Positions 44,317 through 52,999 of a DNA stretch of 64,000 nucleotides are shown here, piece after piece. The notes below the pieces were generated by a model. That model had not been told where the DNA came from and did no database searches. It was given only the letters and a program-made list of their open reading frames with translations. The DNA is from Chryseobacterium joostei. Lineage in GTDB: Bacteria > Bacteroidota > Bacteroidia > Flavobacteriales > Weeksellaceae. Each line of letters opens with the position of its first letter. The first letter of the stretch is position 1. Location of the stretch: the NCBI RefSeq assembly GCF_003815775.1, contig NZ_CP033926.1, positions 3,472,001 to 3,536,000 of the forward strand, given 5' to 3'. The translations under genes and the position numbers were made by a program.

Positions 44317-44952
44317 TTATAACCAGCTTACAGCGCCTGTCTCAACATCGTAATTTGCTCCAACGATTTTAATCTTACCGTCTTCTTCAAGCTTTTTAAG
44401 AGTTGAACTCTGTCTGCGGATGTCTTCAATTGCACTTCTTACGTTCTGCTGATTAAGCCTTTCCAAAAGTGAACTGTTTTTTGATGAACGCTCTTCATTT
44501 TCTTCAATCACTTCATTGATGATGGGATCAAAATGATTGATCAGGTGATTTAGATTATCCATTCCCAGTCCTTCAATTTGTGCAGCATCAAGACCTCCTT
44601 TTAAAGCACCACATTTCGTGTGCCCTAAAACTACGATCAGTTTAGAACCCGCAACGTTACATCCGAATTCCATTGAACCAAGAATATCCTGATTAACAAA
44701 ATTACCGGCAATTCTGATACTGAAAACATCTCCCAACCCCTGATCAAAAATAAGTTCTGCAGAAGTACGGCTGTCTATACAGCTTAAAACCACAGCAAAA
44801 GGCCACTGTCCTTCGCGGGTCGCGTTTACCTGCTCCAGAAGATCTCTGTTTGCTTTAAGGTTATTTACAAACCTTTGGTTTCCTTCTTTTAAAAAGTTTA
44901 ATGCTTTTTCAGGGGTAATTGATGACTGGGTTTCGTATGTATGTGCTTTCAT
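44317..44952 (-). CDS. Beta-carbonic anhydrase, SulP-associated
   Basis: A 211-aa zinc enzyme interconverting CO2 and bicarbonate. Zn ligands lie in SCIDSRTSAELIFDQGLGDV (Cys, with the Asp-Arg dyad) and GHTKCGALKGG (His and Cys). FSIRIAGNFVNQDILGSMEF follows. No signal peptide, so cytosolic. It lies 55 bp after the SulP transporter gene on the same strand, the usual way such enzymes are paired with bicarbonate transporters. It differs clearly from the second enzyme at 47072 (KCGALKGG versus NCGGVKAA). Confidence 0.92.
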   Translation of the reverse strand: MKAHTYETQSSITPEKALNFLKEGNQRFVNNLKANRDLLEQVNATREGQWPFAVVLSCIDSRTSAELIFDQGLGDVFSIRIAGNFVNQDILGSMEFGCNVAGSKLIVVLGHTKCGALKGGLDAAQIEGLGMDNLNHLINHFDPIINEVIEENEERSSKNSSLLERLNQQNVRSAIEDIRRQSSTLKKLEEDGKIKIVGANYDVETGAVSWL

Positions 44953-45007
44953 ATAATTTAATTGTTTTTCGAATTTTAAATTTTAAAATAGTTGATGATA
45001 AGTGAGC

Positions 45008-46600
45008 TTACATAGCTCTTTTGTGGGTAATCAAGATGTGAGAATCTTCACTTCTTTCATAATCCCTGTACGAGGTTTTAAAGCCTAAGAGCTCTACATT
45101 AATATCCTCTTCCTTAGCTCGGATATTGGCAAAATCCTGGATCATTTCCAATACATCTGTTGCAATATATGATGTTTCTCTTGCATCAATGATTACATTG
45201 GAATTAGGCTTAATGTTCTTCAATGTTTTTTTGATGGCTGCCTTGTTTAAGAATGAAACTTCTTCAGCCAGTTTGATTTTAATTCCATCGGCATCATCCA
45301 GCTTTTCTCGGCTTAAATAATAAGCTCTTTTCATATTTCCCTGAAGAATGTAGAAAATAGAGATGGCAAGACCAATTCCAACTCCTTTTAACAAGTCTGT
45401 TGCTACAACTGCCACAACTGTTGCTACAAATGGTACAAACTGGAATTTTCCAAGATGCCAGAAATGTTTGAATGTAGCAGGCTTAGCCAGTTTATATCCC
45501 ACCAAAATTAATACTGCAGCAAGAGTTGCCAGTGGTATTAGGTTTAGGATGAAAGGAATGGTAAGTACACATACCAGTAGAAGAACTCCATGGATCATGG
45601 CTGATGACTTGGAGGTAGCACCTGCATTGGCATTGGCAGAGCTTCTTACCACTACGGACGTCATAGGAAGCCCTCCGATGAATGAACTTATAAGGTTTCC
45701 TATTCCCTGCGCTTTAAGCTCAAGGTTGGTATCTGTAATTCTTCTTTGCTTATCTAGCCTGTCCGATGCTTCAATACACAGTAAGGTTTCAATAGAAGCT
45801 ACAATGGCAATAGTTGCTCCCACGATCCATACTTTAGGATTAGTGAATCCTCCGAAGTCAGGCATTACAATCAGGTTTTTGAAATCCGCCAAAGACTGTG
45901 GTACCGGTAGAGATACTAAGTGCTCTGTACCAATAGCCAATGCACTTCCCGAAAATTTGAATGCCTCGTTTAAAAGGATTCCGGCAACTACGGCAACCAA
46001 TGCTCCGGGAAGCATTTTCAATCTTCTAAGACCTGGTATTCTGTCCCATGCAATAAGGATACCTACAGATACTGCTGTGACAATAATTGCTCCGGGATGA
46101 ACAGCTCCAAACAACTCTGTGAAATAATTAAAATTAATTCCATTGCTGAAAAGAGACTGATTTCCTTCATAATCTTTATCAAATCCCAATGCATGAGGAA
46201 TCTGTTTTAGAATAATAATGATACCAATGGCTGCAAGCATTCCCTCAATAACGTTATTTGGGAAATAATTGGAAATACTACCTGCTCTAACGAATCCCAA
46301 AATTAATTGCATTAATCCAGCAATAATCCCGGCACAAAGAAACAGTTCAAATGCTCCAAGATCAGTGATTGCGGTAAGAACAATAGCAGTAAGACCGGCA
46401 GCCGGTCCTGAAACCGAAATATTTGAATTACTAAGAAATCCTACTACAAGACCTCCTACAATTCCAGAAATAATTCCGGATAAAGGCGGTGCTCCCGAAG
46501 CTAGGGCGATTCCTAAGCACAGGGGAAGCGCTACTAAGAATACAACGAGCCCGGAAGGGAAATTCTCCTTGATTCCTCCTAATAATGATGTTTTTTTCAT
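45008..46600 (-). CDS. SulP family anion (probably bicarbonate) transporter with STAS domain
   Basis: A 530-aa protein. About 11-14 membrane segments in residues 10-420 beginning FPSGLVVFLVALPLCLGIAL, the SulP signature (SGPAAGLTAIVLTAI), RDK-like ASDRLDKQRRITDTNLELKA and GNLISSFIGGLPMTSVVVRS. A C-terminal STAS domain (about 440-530, NVIIDARETSYIATDVLEMI). Flanking beta-carbonic anhydrases favour bicarbonate over sulphate. The 150-bp gap before it contains a small hairpin (TGCCG/CGGCA near 46698-46712). Confidence 0.9.
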   Translation of the reverse strand: MKKTSLLGGIKENFPSGLVVFLVALPLCLGIALASGAPPLSGIISGIVGGLVVGFLSNSNISVSGPAAGLTAIVLTAITDLGAFELFLCAGIIAGLMQLILGFVRAGSISNYFPNNVIEGMLAAIGIIIILKQIPHALGFDKDYEGNQSLFSNGINFNYFTELFGAVHPGAIIVTAVSVGILIAWDRIPGLRRLKMLPGALVAVVAGILLNEAFKFSGSALAIGTEHLVSLPVPQSLADFKNLIVMPDFGGFTNPKVWIVGATIAIVASIETLLCIEASDRLDKQRRITDTNLELKAQGIGNLISSFIGGLPMTSVVVRSSANANAGATSKSSAMIHGVLLLVCVLTIPFILNLIPLATLAAVLILVGYKLAKPATFKHFWHLGKFQFVPFVATVVAVVATDLLKGVGIGLAISIFYILQGNMKRAYYLSREKLDDADGIKIKLAEEVSFLNKAAIKKTLKNIKPNSNVIIDARETSYIATDVLEMIQDFANIRAKEEDINVELLGFKTSYRDYERSEDSHILITHKRAM

Positions 46601-46750
46601 GATATTTTTGAAAATATTATAACCGATTGATCTATTCCTAAATAATCAATTATAAAAGATTGGAAAATTAATTTTAAAGCACGTACATGCTGCTCAGTGC
46701 CGGAAAACGGCATGAACAAGTGTACAAAATAATCTAATTATACTTAAAAA

Positions 46751-47050
46751 TTAAGCTTCCGGAGGCGGAGAAAATATAGTGAGTAAAGGTGATAGGTGAA
46801 AAGAATCATCTACCAGTATAAAAGACATCCCCTGAAGATCAGGTTCAGAAAATTTCAGATAATCGAACACATCCAAAGGTTTTGGAAGGGTCTTTTCATA
46901 AACAATAAATGAGGATGGATGAGAATGTGGCTCTTCTTCATTGATTATTATATTCGTTCTCAGAATATCCCAGCCTGCAACCGCAGCAATGCTTGGCAGC
47001 GCTGTAAAATTCAGAAAAAACGTTAATACAATAATGCTCCAGAATTTCAT
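46751..47050 (-). CDS. Small exported protein between carbonic anhydrase and SulP genes
   Basis: A 99-aa protein. Hydrophobic N-terminus MKFWSIIVLTFFLNFTALPS fits a signal peptide ending near IAAVA. The mature part is short and acidic with scattered histidines (EEEPHSHPSSF, SFHLSPLL) and ends IFSPPPEA. The size, signal peptide, His content and Pro-rich end recall small Bacteroidota proteins encoded beside metal transporters (DUF6660-like), but no family assignment is justified. It starts 21 bp after the upstream carbonic anhydrase gene, so it belongs to the operon. A role at the transporter or in zinc supply is speculation. Confidence 0.55.
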   Translation of the reverse strand: MKFWSIIVLTFFLNFTALPSIAAVAGWDILRTNIIINEEEPHSHPSSFIVYEKTLPKPLDVFDYLKFSEPDLQGMSFILVDDSFHLSPLLTIFSPPPEA

Positions 47051-47071
47051 TTTACATTCTTTTTAGAAAGA

Positions 47072-47740
47072 CTATTTTGTCTTTCTGCTCATTACCCAAT
47101 CAGAACTTGTAAGGTTATAGATCTTTTGGATGTCTTTTAAGATTTTCTCAAAATCAATTTCCAAATCAATAATTTTACCTGTTCTAAGGTCAAATACCCA
47201 GCCGTGTACAATAGGTTGTTCTTCTAAGATATACCTTTCCTGTACGCAGGCCATTTTTATTACGTTGATACACTGCTCCTGAACATTAAGTTCTACAAGC
47301 CTGTCATAACGCTTATCTTCATCTTCAATAGAATCAAGCTCAGCTTGGTGCAATCTGTAAACATCACGAATATTTCTCAACCATGGATTTAATAATCCTA
47401 AATCCTGAGGAGTCATCGCTGCTTTTACACCACCGCAGTTGTAGTGTCCACATACTACAATGTGCTTTACTTTAAGATGTTCTACAGCATATTGAATAAC
47501 CGCTGTGGAGCTCATGTCTAAAGTATTAACAACATTAGCTATGTTTCTGTGAACGAAAACCTCTCCCGGTTTTGCACCCATCAATTCTTCTGCTGTTGCT
47601 CTGCTGTCTGAACATCCGATATACAGATAGTCAGGATGCTGAGTTTTTGCCAGCTCATGGAAGAAATTCGGATCTTCTGAAACTTTAGATTCTACCCATT
47701 TCCTATTATTTTCGAAAATAACTTCGTACGATTGTGACAT
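47072..47740 (-). CDS. can: Beta-carbonic anhydrase, Can type
   Basis: A 222-aa cytosolic enzyme of the E. coli Can clade: YIGCSDSRATAEELMGAKPG (Cys, Asp-Arg), FVHRNIANVVNTLDMSSTAV, VVCGHYNCGGVKAAM (His, Cys) and LNVQEQCINV. Start preceded by an 84-nt leader from a TATTTTTG box at 47825-47832. First gene of an apparent operon with the small exported protein, SulP and the second carbonic anhydrase. Confidence 0.94.
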   Translation of the reverse strand: MSQSYEVIFENNRKWVESKVSEDPNFFHELAKTQHPDYLYIGCSDSRATAEELMGAKPGEVFVHRNIANVVNTLDMSSTAVIQYAVEHLKVKHIVVCGHYNCGGVKAAMTPQDLGLLNPWLRNIRDVYRLHQAELDSIEDEDKRYDRLVELNVQEQCINVIKMACVQERYILEEQPIVHGWVFDLRTGKIIDLEIDFEKILKDIQKIYNLTSSDWVMSRKTK

Positions 47741-47824
47741 AATTTTAAAAATTTAAAAAAGGTTTATAATTATTTATTTCGTTTAAATTATTTTCAAAAT
47801 CAATAGACTAAATCAATAATTGTG

Positions 47825-47832
47825 CAAAAATA
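47825..47832 (-). promoter_or_regulatory. -7 element of the carbonic anhydrase/SulP operon
   Basis: The minus strand reads TATTTTTG, 84 nt before the can ATG. Confidence 0.5.
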
Positions 47833-48033
47833 TACTTTTTGCAGAAAAATCACTTACTTTTAACAAAGTTTAATATTAAAATATGCTTAAAATCATATCT
47901 AATATTCCGATATACTTTGCCTTAGAGTACATGTTAGCTATTCGATAATCCAAACGTTTAAAATCTAAGATAAAATTACGAAGTATAAATTATAATTTGA
48001 TATTTGAACATTAAAATTTTTTTAAATTTTTAA

Positions 48034-48080
48034 ATTCTTCAGAAGAATCGCAGATTATCATGTTCAAAATAAATTATCAT
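48034..48080 (+). promoter_or_regulatory. Candidate operator: dyad plus direct repeats upstream of the AraC-type gene
   Basis: ATTCTTC-A-GAAGAAT (48034-48048) is a perfect 7-bp inverted repeat. ATTATCAT occurs at 48054-48061 and 48073-48080, start-to-start 19 bp, about two helical turns. They end 53 bp before the regulator's ATG. Confidence 0.4.
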
Positions 48081-48133
48081 TTGCTGTAGAAAAATGAATA
48101 AATTAAGGCCTTGATTTTAACCCTATACTATCA

Positions 48134-49252
48134 ATGGATGATTTCGATCTGGGAATATTTTATTGGGCAGGAATTTTTATTGCCTGCTTTTCATCTTTTC
48201 TGGTATTGGGAAAGAAACAAAAGAGAACACCAGATTTTCTTTTGGCAATTTGGTTTCTAATTATAGGGATTCATCTTGTTTTTTTTGTATTGCTTCGTTC
48301 AGGAGGTTACGTAAAGTTTCCTTATCTGATTGGATTTGAACTTCCTTTTCCATTCATGCATGGCCCGATGCTGTATCTGTATATTTTGAGTGTGACGGGC
48401 AGAAAGATGAGCTGGAAGATCTGGTTGCTCCATTGTATGCCTGTTCTAATGATTTATATGGTGTTACTTCAATTTTTAATGTTGCCTCCTCATGAAAGGA
48501 TGTTGGTTTATCAGAATAGGGGTAAAGGATATGAAGTATTAAGTGATGTTCTTAAATTTTCAATGATCCTGTCCGGAATAGTATACGTAGGGTTAAGTCT
48601 CCTTGCAGTCAGAAAATACAAGAAAAAAATTTCCAATCAATACTCCAATACTGAAAAAATTAACCTGAATTGGTCATATTATCTGATTACGGGGATTGCC
48701 TTAATATGGATTGCTGTTATCATAAGGAACGACATTCTTATTTTTTCTATGGTTGTGCTGTTTATTCTGGTAGCAGCTTATTTTGGGATCAGTCGTGTGG
48801 GTATTTTAGATTTACCTGTTGTGGCTGATGGAGCAGATGAAAAGGAACCTGATCATGAAGTGGTAAAGTATCAGAAGAATTCTCCCGGAGATGATGTTAT
48901 ACAAGCCATCTATGAAAGACTTGTTTATAAGATGAATCATGAAAATCTGTATAAAGATTCGGATTTGAATCTGAATCATGTTGCACAGCTGCTGGATGTT
49001 CATCCTAACATATTATCTCAGACCATTAACTCAATAGAGAATAAAAACTTTTATGATTATATCAACCGGCAACGGATTGAAGAGTTTAAAAGAATAGCAA
49101 CGCTTCCCGAAAATCAAAAGTACACGATTCTATCATTAGCCTTTGAAAGTGGGTTCAATTCCAAGACCTCATTTAACCGGAATTTTAAAAAATATATGAA
49201 TTGTTCGCCAAGAGAGTTTCTAAAAAGCCAAAATCTTACCTTGGAAGAGTAA
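48134..49252 (+). CDS. AraC-family transcriptional regulator with N-terminal membrane domain
   Basis: A 372-aa protein. Residues 1-225 contain about seven hydrophobic segments (IFYWAGIFIACFSSFLVLG, LLAIWFLIIGIHLVFFVLL and others). A linker of about 40 residues leads to a C-terminal AraC HTH (about 270-368): LNLNHVAQLLDVHPNILSQT (first HTH) and YTILSLAFESGFNSKTSFNR, FKKYMNCSPREF (second HTH and signature). This build, a 7TM-like sensor fused to AraC, is common in Flavobacteriia and suggests a membrane signal. The DUF2306 gene 100 bp downstream is a candidate target. Confidence 0.88.
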   Translation: MDDFDLGIFYWAGIFIACFSSFLVLGKKQKRTPDFLLAIWFLIIGIHLVFFVLLRSGGYVKFPYLIGFELPFPFMHGPMLYLYILSVTGRKMSWKIWLLHCMPVLMIYMVLLQFLMLPPHERMLVYQNRGKGYEVLSDVLKFSMILSGIVYVGLSLLAVRKYKKKISNQYSNTEKINLNWSYYLITGIALIWIAVIIRNDILIFSMVVLFILVAAYFGISRVGILDLPVVADGADEKEPDHEVVKYQKNSPGDDVIQAIYERLVYKMNHENLYKDSDLNLNHVAQLLDVHPNILSQTINSIENKNFYDYINRQRIEEFKRIATLPENQKYTILSLAFESGFNSKTSFNRNFKKYMNCSPREFLKSQNLTLEE

Positions 49253-49352
49253 GTGTCGGATAATAAGTGATATAATATTTGTTTCATCTTTCATTTTGGA
49301 ACAGTTGAGCCTTTCTTTATGCTCATTTTTGCTGGAAAATTAATCAACTGTC

Positions 49353-49961
49353 ATGAAGAAACTCCTATTTGCTGTCATCTGTATTTTTGCATTGCTTATT
49401 GGTGCATATCCTTTAATTTATGTTTTTGTTGAACATAAATATACTTTTTTAGGCTCTAAATCTCCTGAGATACTTCATAATCTGATCTGGAGAATTGCCT
49501 TTTTTGCTCATATCATTTTTGGCGGAATTTCTCTCTTTATAGGTTGGCGCCAGTTTGGGAGTAAATTCAGGAATAAATACATCAGAATACACAGAAGTAT
49601 TGGACGGCTCTATGTAGTTTCGGTACTGATAAGTTCTGTTTCTGCCATTTACATGGGATTTTATGCCAATGGAGGAATTGTATCGTGTGTTGGGTTTATT
49701 CTCCTAGGTGCTATTTGGCTGATTACAACGTCGGTAGCAGTTGTACAGATCAGCATGGGAAATGTGGTAAAGCACCAGCAATTTATGATTTACAGTTATG
49801 CGTGTACCTTTGCTGCGGTAACATTAAGAATTTGGCTTCCCGTTTTAAAGAGTATTACTCATGATCCGGATAATTCATACATTATTGTAGCTTGGTTATG
49901 CTGGATTCCTAATGTATTGGTGGCTTATTTTATTAATAAAAAGAACCCTACAACCCATTAA
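49353..49961 (+). CDS. DUF2306 family membrane protein
   Basis: A 202-aa protein with about six membrane segments. Conserved-looking histidines: FAHIIFGGISLFIG, IHRSIGRLYVVS and KHQQFMIYSYACTFAAV, the hallmark of DUF2306, a family with haem-protein-like His positions but unproved function. It follows the AraC-type regulator by 100 bp on the same strand. Its last 4 bp overlap the end of the convergent acetyltransferase gene. Confidence 0.8.
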   Translation: MKKLLFAVICIFALLIGAYPLIYVFVEHKYTFLGSKSPEILHNLIWRIAFFAHIIFGGISLFIGWRQFGSKFRNKYIRIHRSIGRLYVVSVLISSVSAIYMGFYANGGIVSCVGFILLGAIWLITTSVAVVQISMGNVVKHQQFMIYSYACTFAAVTLRIWLPVLKSITHDPDNSYIIVAWLCWIPNVLVAYFINKKNPTTH

Positions 49962-50512
49962 ACCTTATTGTTGATATAGCCGTTTGTTGCTTCTGCCGTA
50001 GGGTAGATCTTTCCGGGATTTCCCATGACCATAGAATCGCCGGGAACATCAAAATTTACATAGGCATTGGGAGCAATAAGTACATTGTTGCCAATCTTTA
50101 CATTTCCCACAATAACGGCGTTGGGACCTATCCATACTTCATCACCAATAACAGGGAACCCTTCATTTTTTCCACGGTTCTGTTGGCCTATGGTAACTCC
50201 CTGAGCAATATTGCAGTTTTTTCCGATTTTAGTTTTAGGATTAATAACAAGTGCGCCCCAGTGTCCTAGGTACAACCCTTCTCCAATTTCAGTTTCAGGG
50301 TAAATCTGGAAGCCGTATTTTATTTGATAATGCCTTAAAATTAACCGCCAGAATATTCCTGGAATAGATTTTTTCTGGTATTTCTGGGCTTTTCTGAAAA
50401 TATAAATATAATGAAGATTGGGATTGATACATTTTTTCCAAATCCCAACAGTAGAAAGCCATTGGCCTTTTTCCCTGTAAAAATCTTTCTGTATTATCGT
50501 GTAATCCTGCAT
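49958..50512 (-). CDS. Left-handed beta-helix acyltransferase, serine acetyltransferase-like
   Basis: A 184-aa hexapeptide-repeat protein. YIFRKAQKYQKKSIPGIFWR, then coils GEGLYLGHWGALVINPKTKI, GKNCNIAQGVTIGQQN, IGDEVWIGPNAVIVGNVKIG and GNNVLIAPNAYVNFDVPGDS, ending GNPGKIYP. The layout matches CysE/colanic-acid-type O-acetyltransferases. Being last in a run of glycosyltransferase genes, 10 bp after the GT at 50523, a sugar O-acetyltransferase is likelier than cysteine synthesis. Confidence 0.82.
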   Translation of the reverse strand: MQDYTIIQKDFYREKGQWLSTVGIWKKCINPNLHYIYIFRKAQKYQKKSIPGIFWRLILRHYQIKYGFQIYPETEIGEGLYLGHWGALVINPKTKIGKNCNIAQGVTIGQQNRGKNEGFPVIGDEVWIGPNAVIVGNVKIGNNVLIAPNAYVNFDVPGDSMVMGNPGKIYPTAEATNGYINNKV

Positions 50513-50522
50513 GGCAAATATT

Positions 50523-51668
50523 TTATACTTTATCTATAATTTCCTGAAGGTGTGCTACCGATTTCTCCAATACAAACGGAAGATCTGTACGGGATACTTC
50601 ATGTTCATATTGAGCGGAAAGTTCCGGATGGGTAAGGAATTTTTTCATACCCTCATAAATTCCGTCCTCTGAATTTGGAGTAATAATACCTAATTTTCCA
50701 TCCTGTAGCAAGTCTCTGATCCCCGAAACATCCGTAGAAACTACAGGTTTATTCAGAATAAGAGCCTCAGCAATAATGGTAGGGAATCCCTCGTGTCGGG
50801 AAGACATCACATAAAAGTCTGATTTTTTAAGGTATGGGTAAGGGTTGCTTCGGAATCCCAGCATTTTTACGGTTTCCTGAAGTCCCAATTGATTCAATTT
50901 TCCATGAATGTTTTCAAAGTCATACCCGTCACCAATAATGATGATCTGATGTTTTAAGCCTTCATCCATTAATTTTTTATGAACGTCAAGAAGTCTGTCG
51001 TAGCCTTTCTGCGGATATACGGTTCCAATAGTAACAAAGGTTGGAAGATCTTTAGAAAAAGGAAAATCATTGATCTCCATGTCTGCCTTTTGTAAGGTAT
51101 CCTCTTTATCTATGGGATTAAAGATCTTAATGACGGCTTGTTTTTCTTTTTCGCTGTGAGCCAGCTTTTGCATTTCTTCCTTTAGCTTGTTGGAAATAAC
51201 AAGTATCCTGTCAAACTTGAAAAGCTGTTGGATCACGTCCGGAGTATATTCTTTCAGGTTGAAAATATCATTCTGAATCCAGATGATCTTTTTGGAGTTT
51301 TTTTGAGGACTGGATAAAAGCTCTTTATACATCCCATGAATGGCCGCTATTTCTACATCGTATTTTTTATTTTTTAAAATAAACTTGTAGAGAAGAGATG
51401 GAAACAAAAGAAACATTTTTTGGTAAAGTACCCTGAATGCTTTTACAGGAATCTCATGAGGTCTGTTGGTTGTAATCATTTCTCCTTTCAGAAGATAATG
51501 TAAATTAACCCATGACGGAACTTCCTTAATGTACATTCCTGTATAGAGATTAATTAATAAATCAACTTCATATTTGTCTTCAGGAAGGTTTTTAAGGAAA
51601 TTGATCAAAACCTTTTCTGCACCTCCATGGCGCAGTGAACCAATACGTATAAGAATTTTTTTCTTCAT
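50523..51668 (-). CDS. Glycosyltransferase family 4 (GT-B)
   Basis: A 381-aa GT-B enzyme. N-terminal SLRHGGAEKVLINFLKNLPE (acceptor-side Gly loop). C-terminal donor domain TIGTVYPQKGYDRLLDVHKK, VKMLGFRSNPYPYLKKSDFY and SSRHEGFPTIIAEALILNKP with the E-x7-E motif. Similar to the GT at 55608 (same NPYPYIKKADYF region), so the two are probably duplicates with different linkages. Cytosolic side of the inner membrane; adds one sugar to a lipid-linked glycan. Confidence 0.88.
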   Translation of the reverse strand: MKKKILIRIGSLRHGGAEKVLINFLKNLPEDKYEVDLLINLYTGMYIKEVPSWVNLHYLLKGEMITTNRPHEIPVKAFRVLYQKMFLLFPSLLYKFILKNKKYDVEIAAIHGMYKELLSSPQKNSKKIIWIQNDIFNLKEYTPDVIQQLFKFDRILVISNKLKEEMQKLAHSEKEKQAVIKIFNPIDKEDTLQKADMEINDFPFSKDLPTFVTIGTVYPQKGYDRLLDVHKKLMDEGLKHQIIIIGDGYDFENIHGKLNQLGLQETVKMLGFRSNPYPYLKKSDFYVMSSRHEGFPTIIAEALILNKPVVSTDVSGIRDLLQDGKLGIITPNSEDGIYEGMKKFLTHPELSAQYEHEVSRTDLPFVLEKSVAHLQEIIDKV

Positions 51669-51721
51669 TCAGGAGAATCTTTATATTTTATGAAATGCTG
51701 TCTAAAAACGGATAATATAGG

Positions 51722-52855
51722 TTATTGCAGGAGGGTATCCCATTCCTCTAATATAGCTTCTTTTCTCCATTTTTTTGATTCTTCAAAAGAGGATCTCATA
51801 AGATTAGCCAGCCGTTCATCATCATGAATTAATAATTCAAGTTTTTCTGCAAACATTTTTCTATCATGTAAAGGTATTAAAAAACCATTTTTGTCATTAA
51901 TAATATCTGCCGGTCCAAATTCGCAATCATAGGAAATAATAGCATTACTACAGAACATGGCTTCCACAAGAACCAATCCGAATGCCTCACTTAATGAACT
52001 AAAGATAAATATCTTTGATTTTTTTAATAGCTCTGCAACTTCTTCAGGTGCTTTAGGACCTAATAGGAAAACGCTACTCTCTAGTTTGTTATCTCTAATG
52101 TAAGCCGCAATGTTATCTCTTTCGGATCCTTCACCAATGATCTGGAGCTTCCAGTCAGATGGTCTAGGAGTATCCTTGAAAATCTTCACCAGTTCTATTG
52201 CATTTTTGGTTTTATCCAGCCTGCCGGCAAAGCTGATGATATTCTCTTTTTCATGGATAGGGGTAAAAGTAAGGTCTTCATAAATTCCATCCGAAAGATT
52301 GGGGATGAAAAAAGTAGTGTTCAACTTTTCATAATACTCCACAGATGGTTTATTGATGCTAACAATAGATTTTAATTTTCGATAATTCTTTCTTAGCATT
52401 TTATCATAGATCATTCCACCTACCCGAAATGAAGAGTGCTCCCAGGCAATGGTTTTTTTGCTAACTTCCTTATCAAAAGAGAGCATGGTTGCCAGTTTAT
52501 ACCAACAGGTAACAATGGTAGTATAATTGTGATGATTTTCTTTAATCCAGTCCCGGAATACCCTATAGGAACCCCAGTCATAAAGATAAGAGTAAGCAGT
52601 ATGTATTTTAGGAGCAGAACTGTATTTTTCTCTGATATGTATTGCAAACTGAGAATACTTATCTCCAAATGAATTTATATAATGCTTTTTAATCTTAGGA
52701 TTGACAGTATAAAAATCGTCATGAGGGGCCATTAGAAAAAGGATTTCAATGGTATATCCCCGATCTGCTAAATTAGAGGTAATATTAGTCAGAACTTTTG
52801 CTACACCACCAATTTTAATATTTTGATAGTATACAAATAAAATTCTTTTATTCAT
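51722..52855 (-). CDS. Glycosyltransferase family 4 (GT-B)
   Basis: A 377-aa GT-B enzyme. QNIKIGGVAKVLTNITSNLA at the N-terminus. Donor-binding part ISFAGRLDKTKNAIELVKIF, VFLLGPKAPEEVAELLKKSK and SSLSEAFGLVLVEAMFCSNA (E-x7-E). First of a run of three same-strand genes ending at 49958, preceded by TACTTTTG at 52888-52895. Polysaccharide assembly; sugar specificity unknown. Confidence 0.87.
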   Translation of the reverse strand: MNKRILFVYYQNIKIGGVAKVLTNITSNLADRGYTIEILFLMAPHDDFYTVNPKIKKHYINSFGDKYSQFAIHIREKYSSAPKIHTAYSYLYDWGSYRVFRDWIKENHHNYTTIVTCWYKLATMLSFDKEVSKKTIAWEHSSFRVGGMIYDKMLRKNYRKLKSIVSINKPSVEYYEKLNTTFFIPNLSDGIYEDLTFTPIHEKENIISFAGRLDKTKNAIELVKIFKDTPRPSDWKLQIIGEGSERDNIAAYIRDNKLESSVFLLGPKAPEEVAELLKKSKIFIFSSLSEAFGLVLVEAMFCSNAIISYDCEFGPADIINDKNGFLIPLHDRKMFAEKLELLIHDDERLANLMRSSFEESKKWRKEAILEEWDTLLQ

Positions 52856-52887
52856 TTGTGGTTTTTAGTTCATCATTATGTTTGACA

Positions 52888-52895
52888 CAAAAGTA
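52888..52895 (-). promoter_or_regulatory. -7 element of the GT-GT-acetyltransferase unit
   Basis: The minus strand reads TACTTTTG, 32 nt before the ATG. Confidence 0.5.
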
Positions 52896-52999
52896 TAAAA
52901 AAATAAAGTTTCTGTTCTGAATTAGTGTGAATTTATTATTAAACACAAGAAATTTCGAAAAACAAACATACTGTTTTATAAGAGCTAGATCTTATAAAT

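Larger units (their letters stand above)
47741..48133. other. Divergent intergenic region, 393 bp
   Basis: It separates the minus-strand can operon from the plus-strand AraC-type gene. It holds the TATTTTTG box for can (47825-47832), a 7-bp dyad (48034-48048) and two ATTATCAT direct repeats (48054 and 48073). No ORF recognised. Confidence 0.6.

Noticed and set aside
46698..46712. TGCCG-GAAAA-CGGCA hairpin before SulP as a terminator
   Set aside because: Only 5 bp with no T tract; at most a processing or pausing signal inside the operon.
50523..51668. Capsule or alginate locus by name
   Set aside because: AlgI-like MBOAT alone does not mean alginate; no alginate polymerase or epimerase genes are present.
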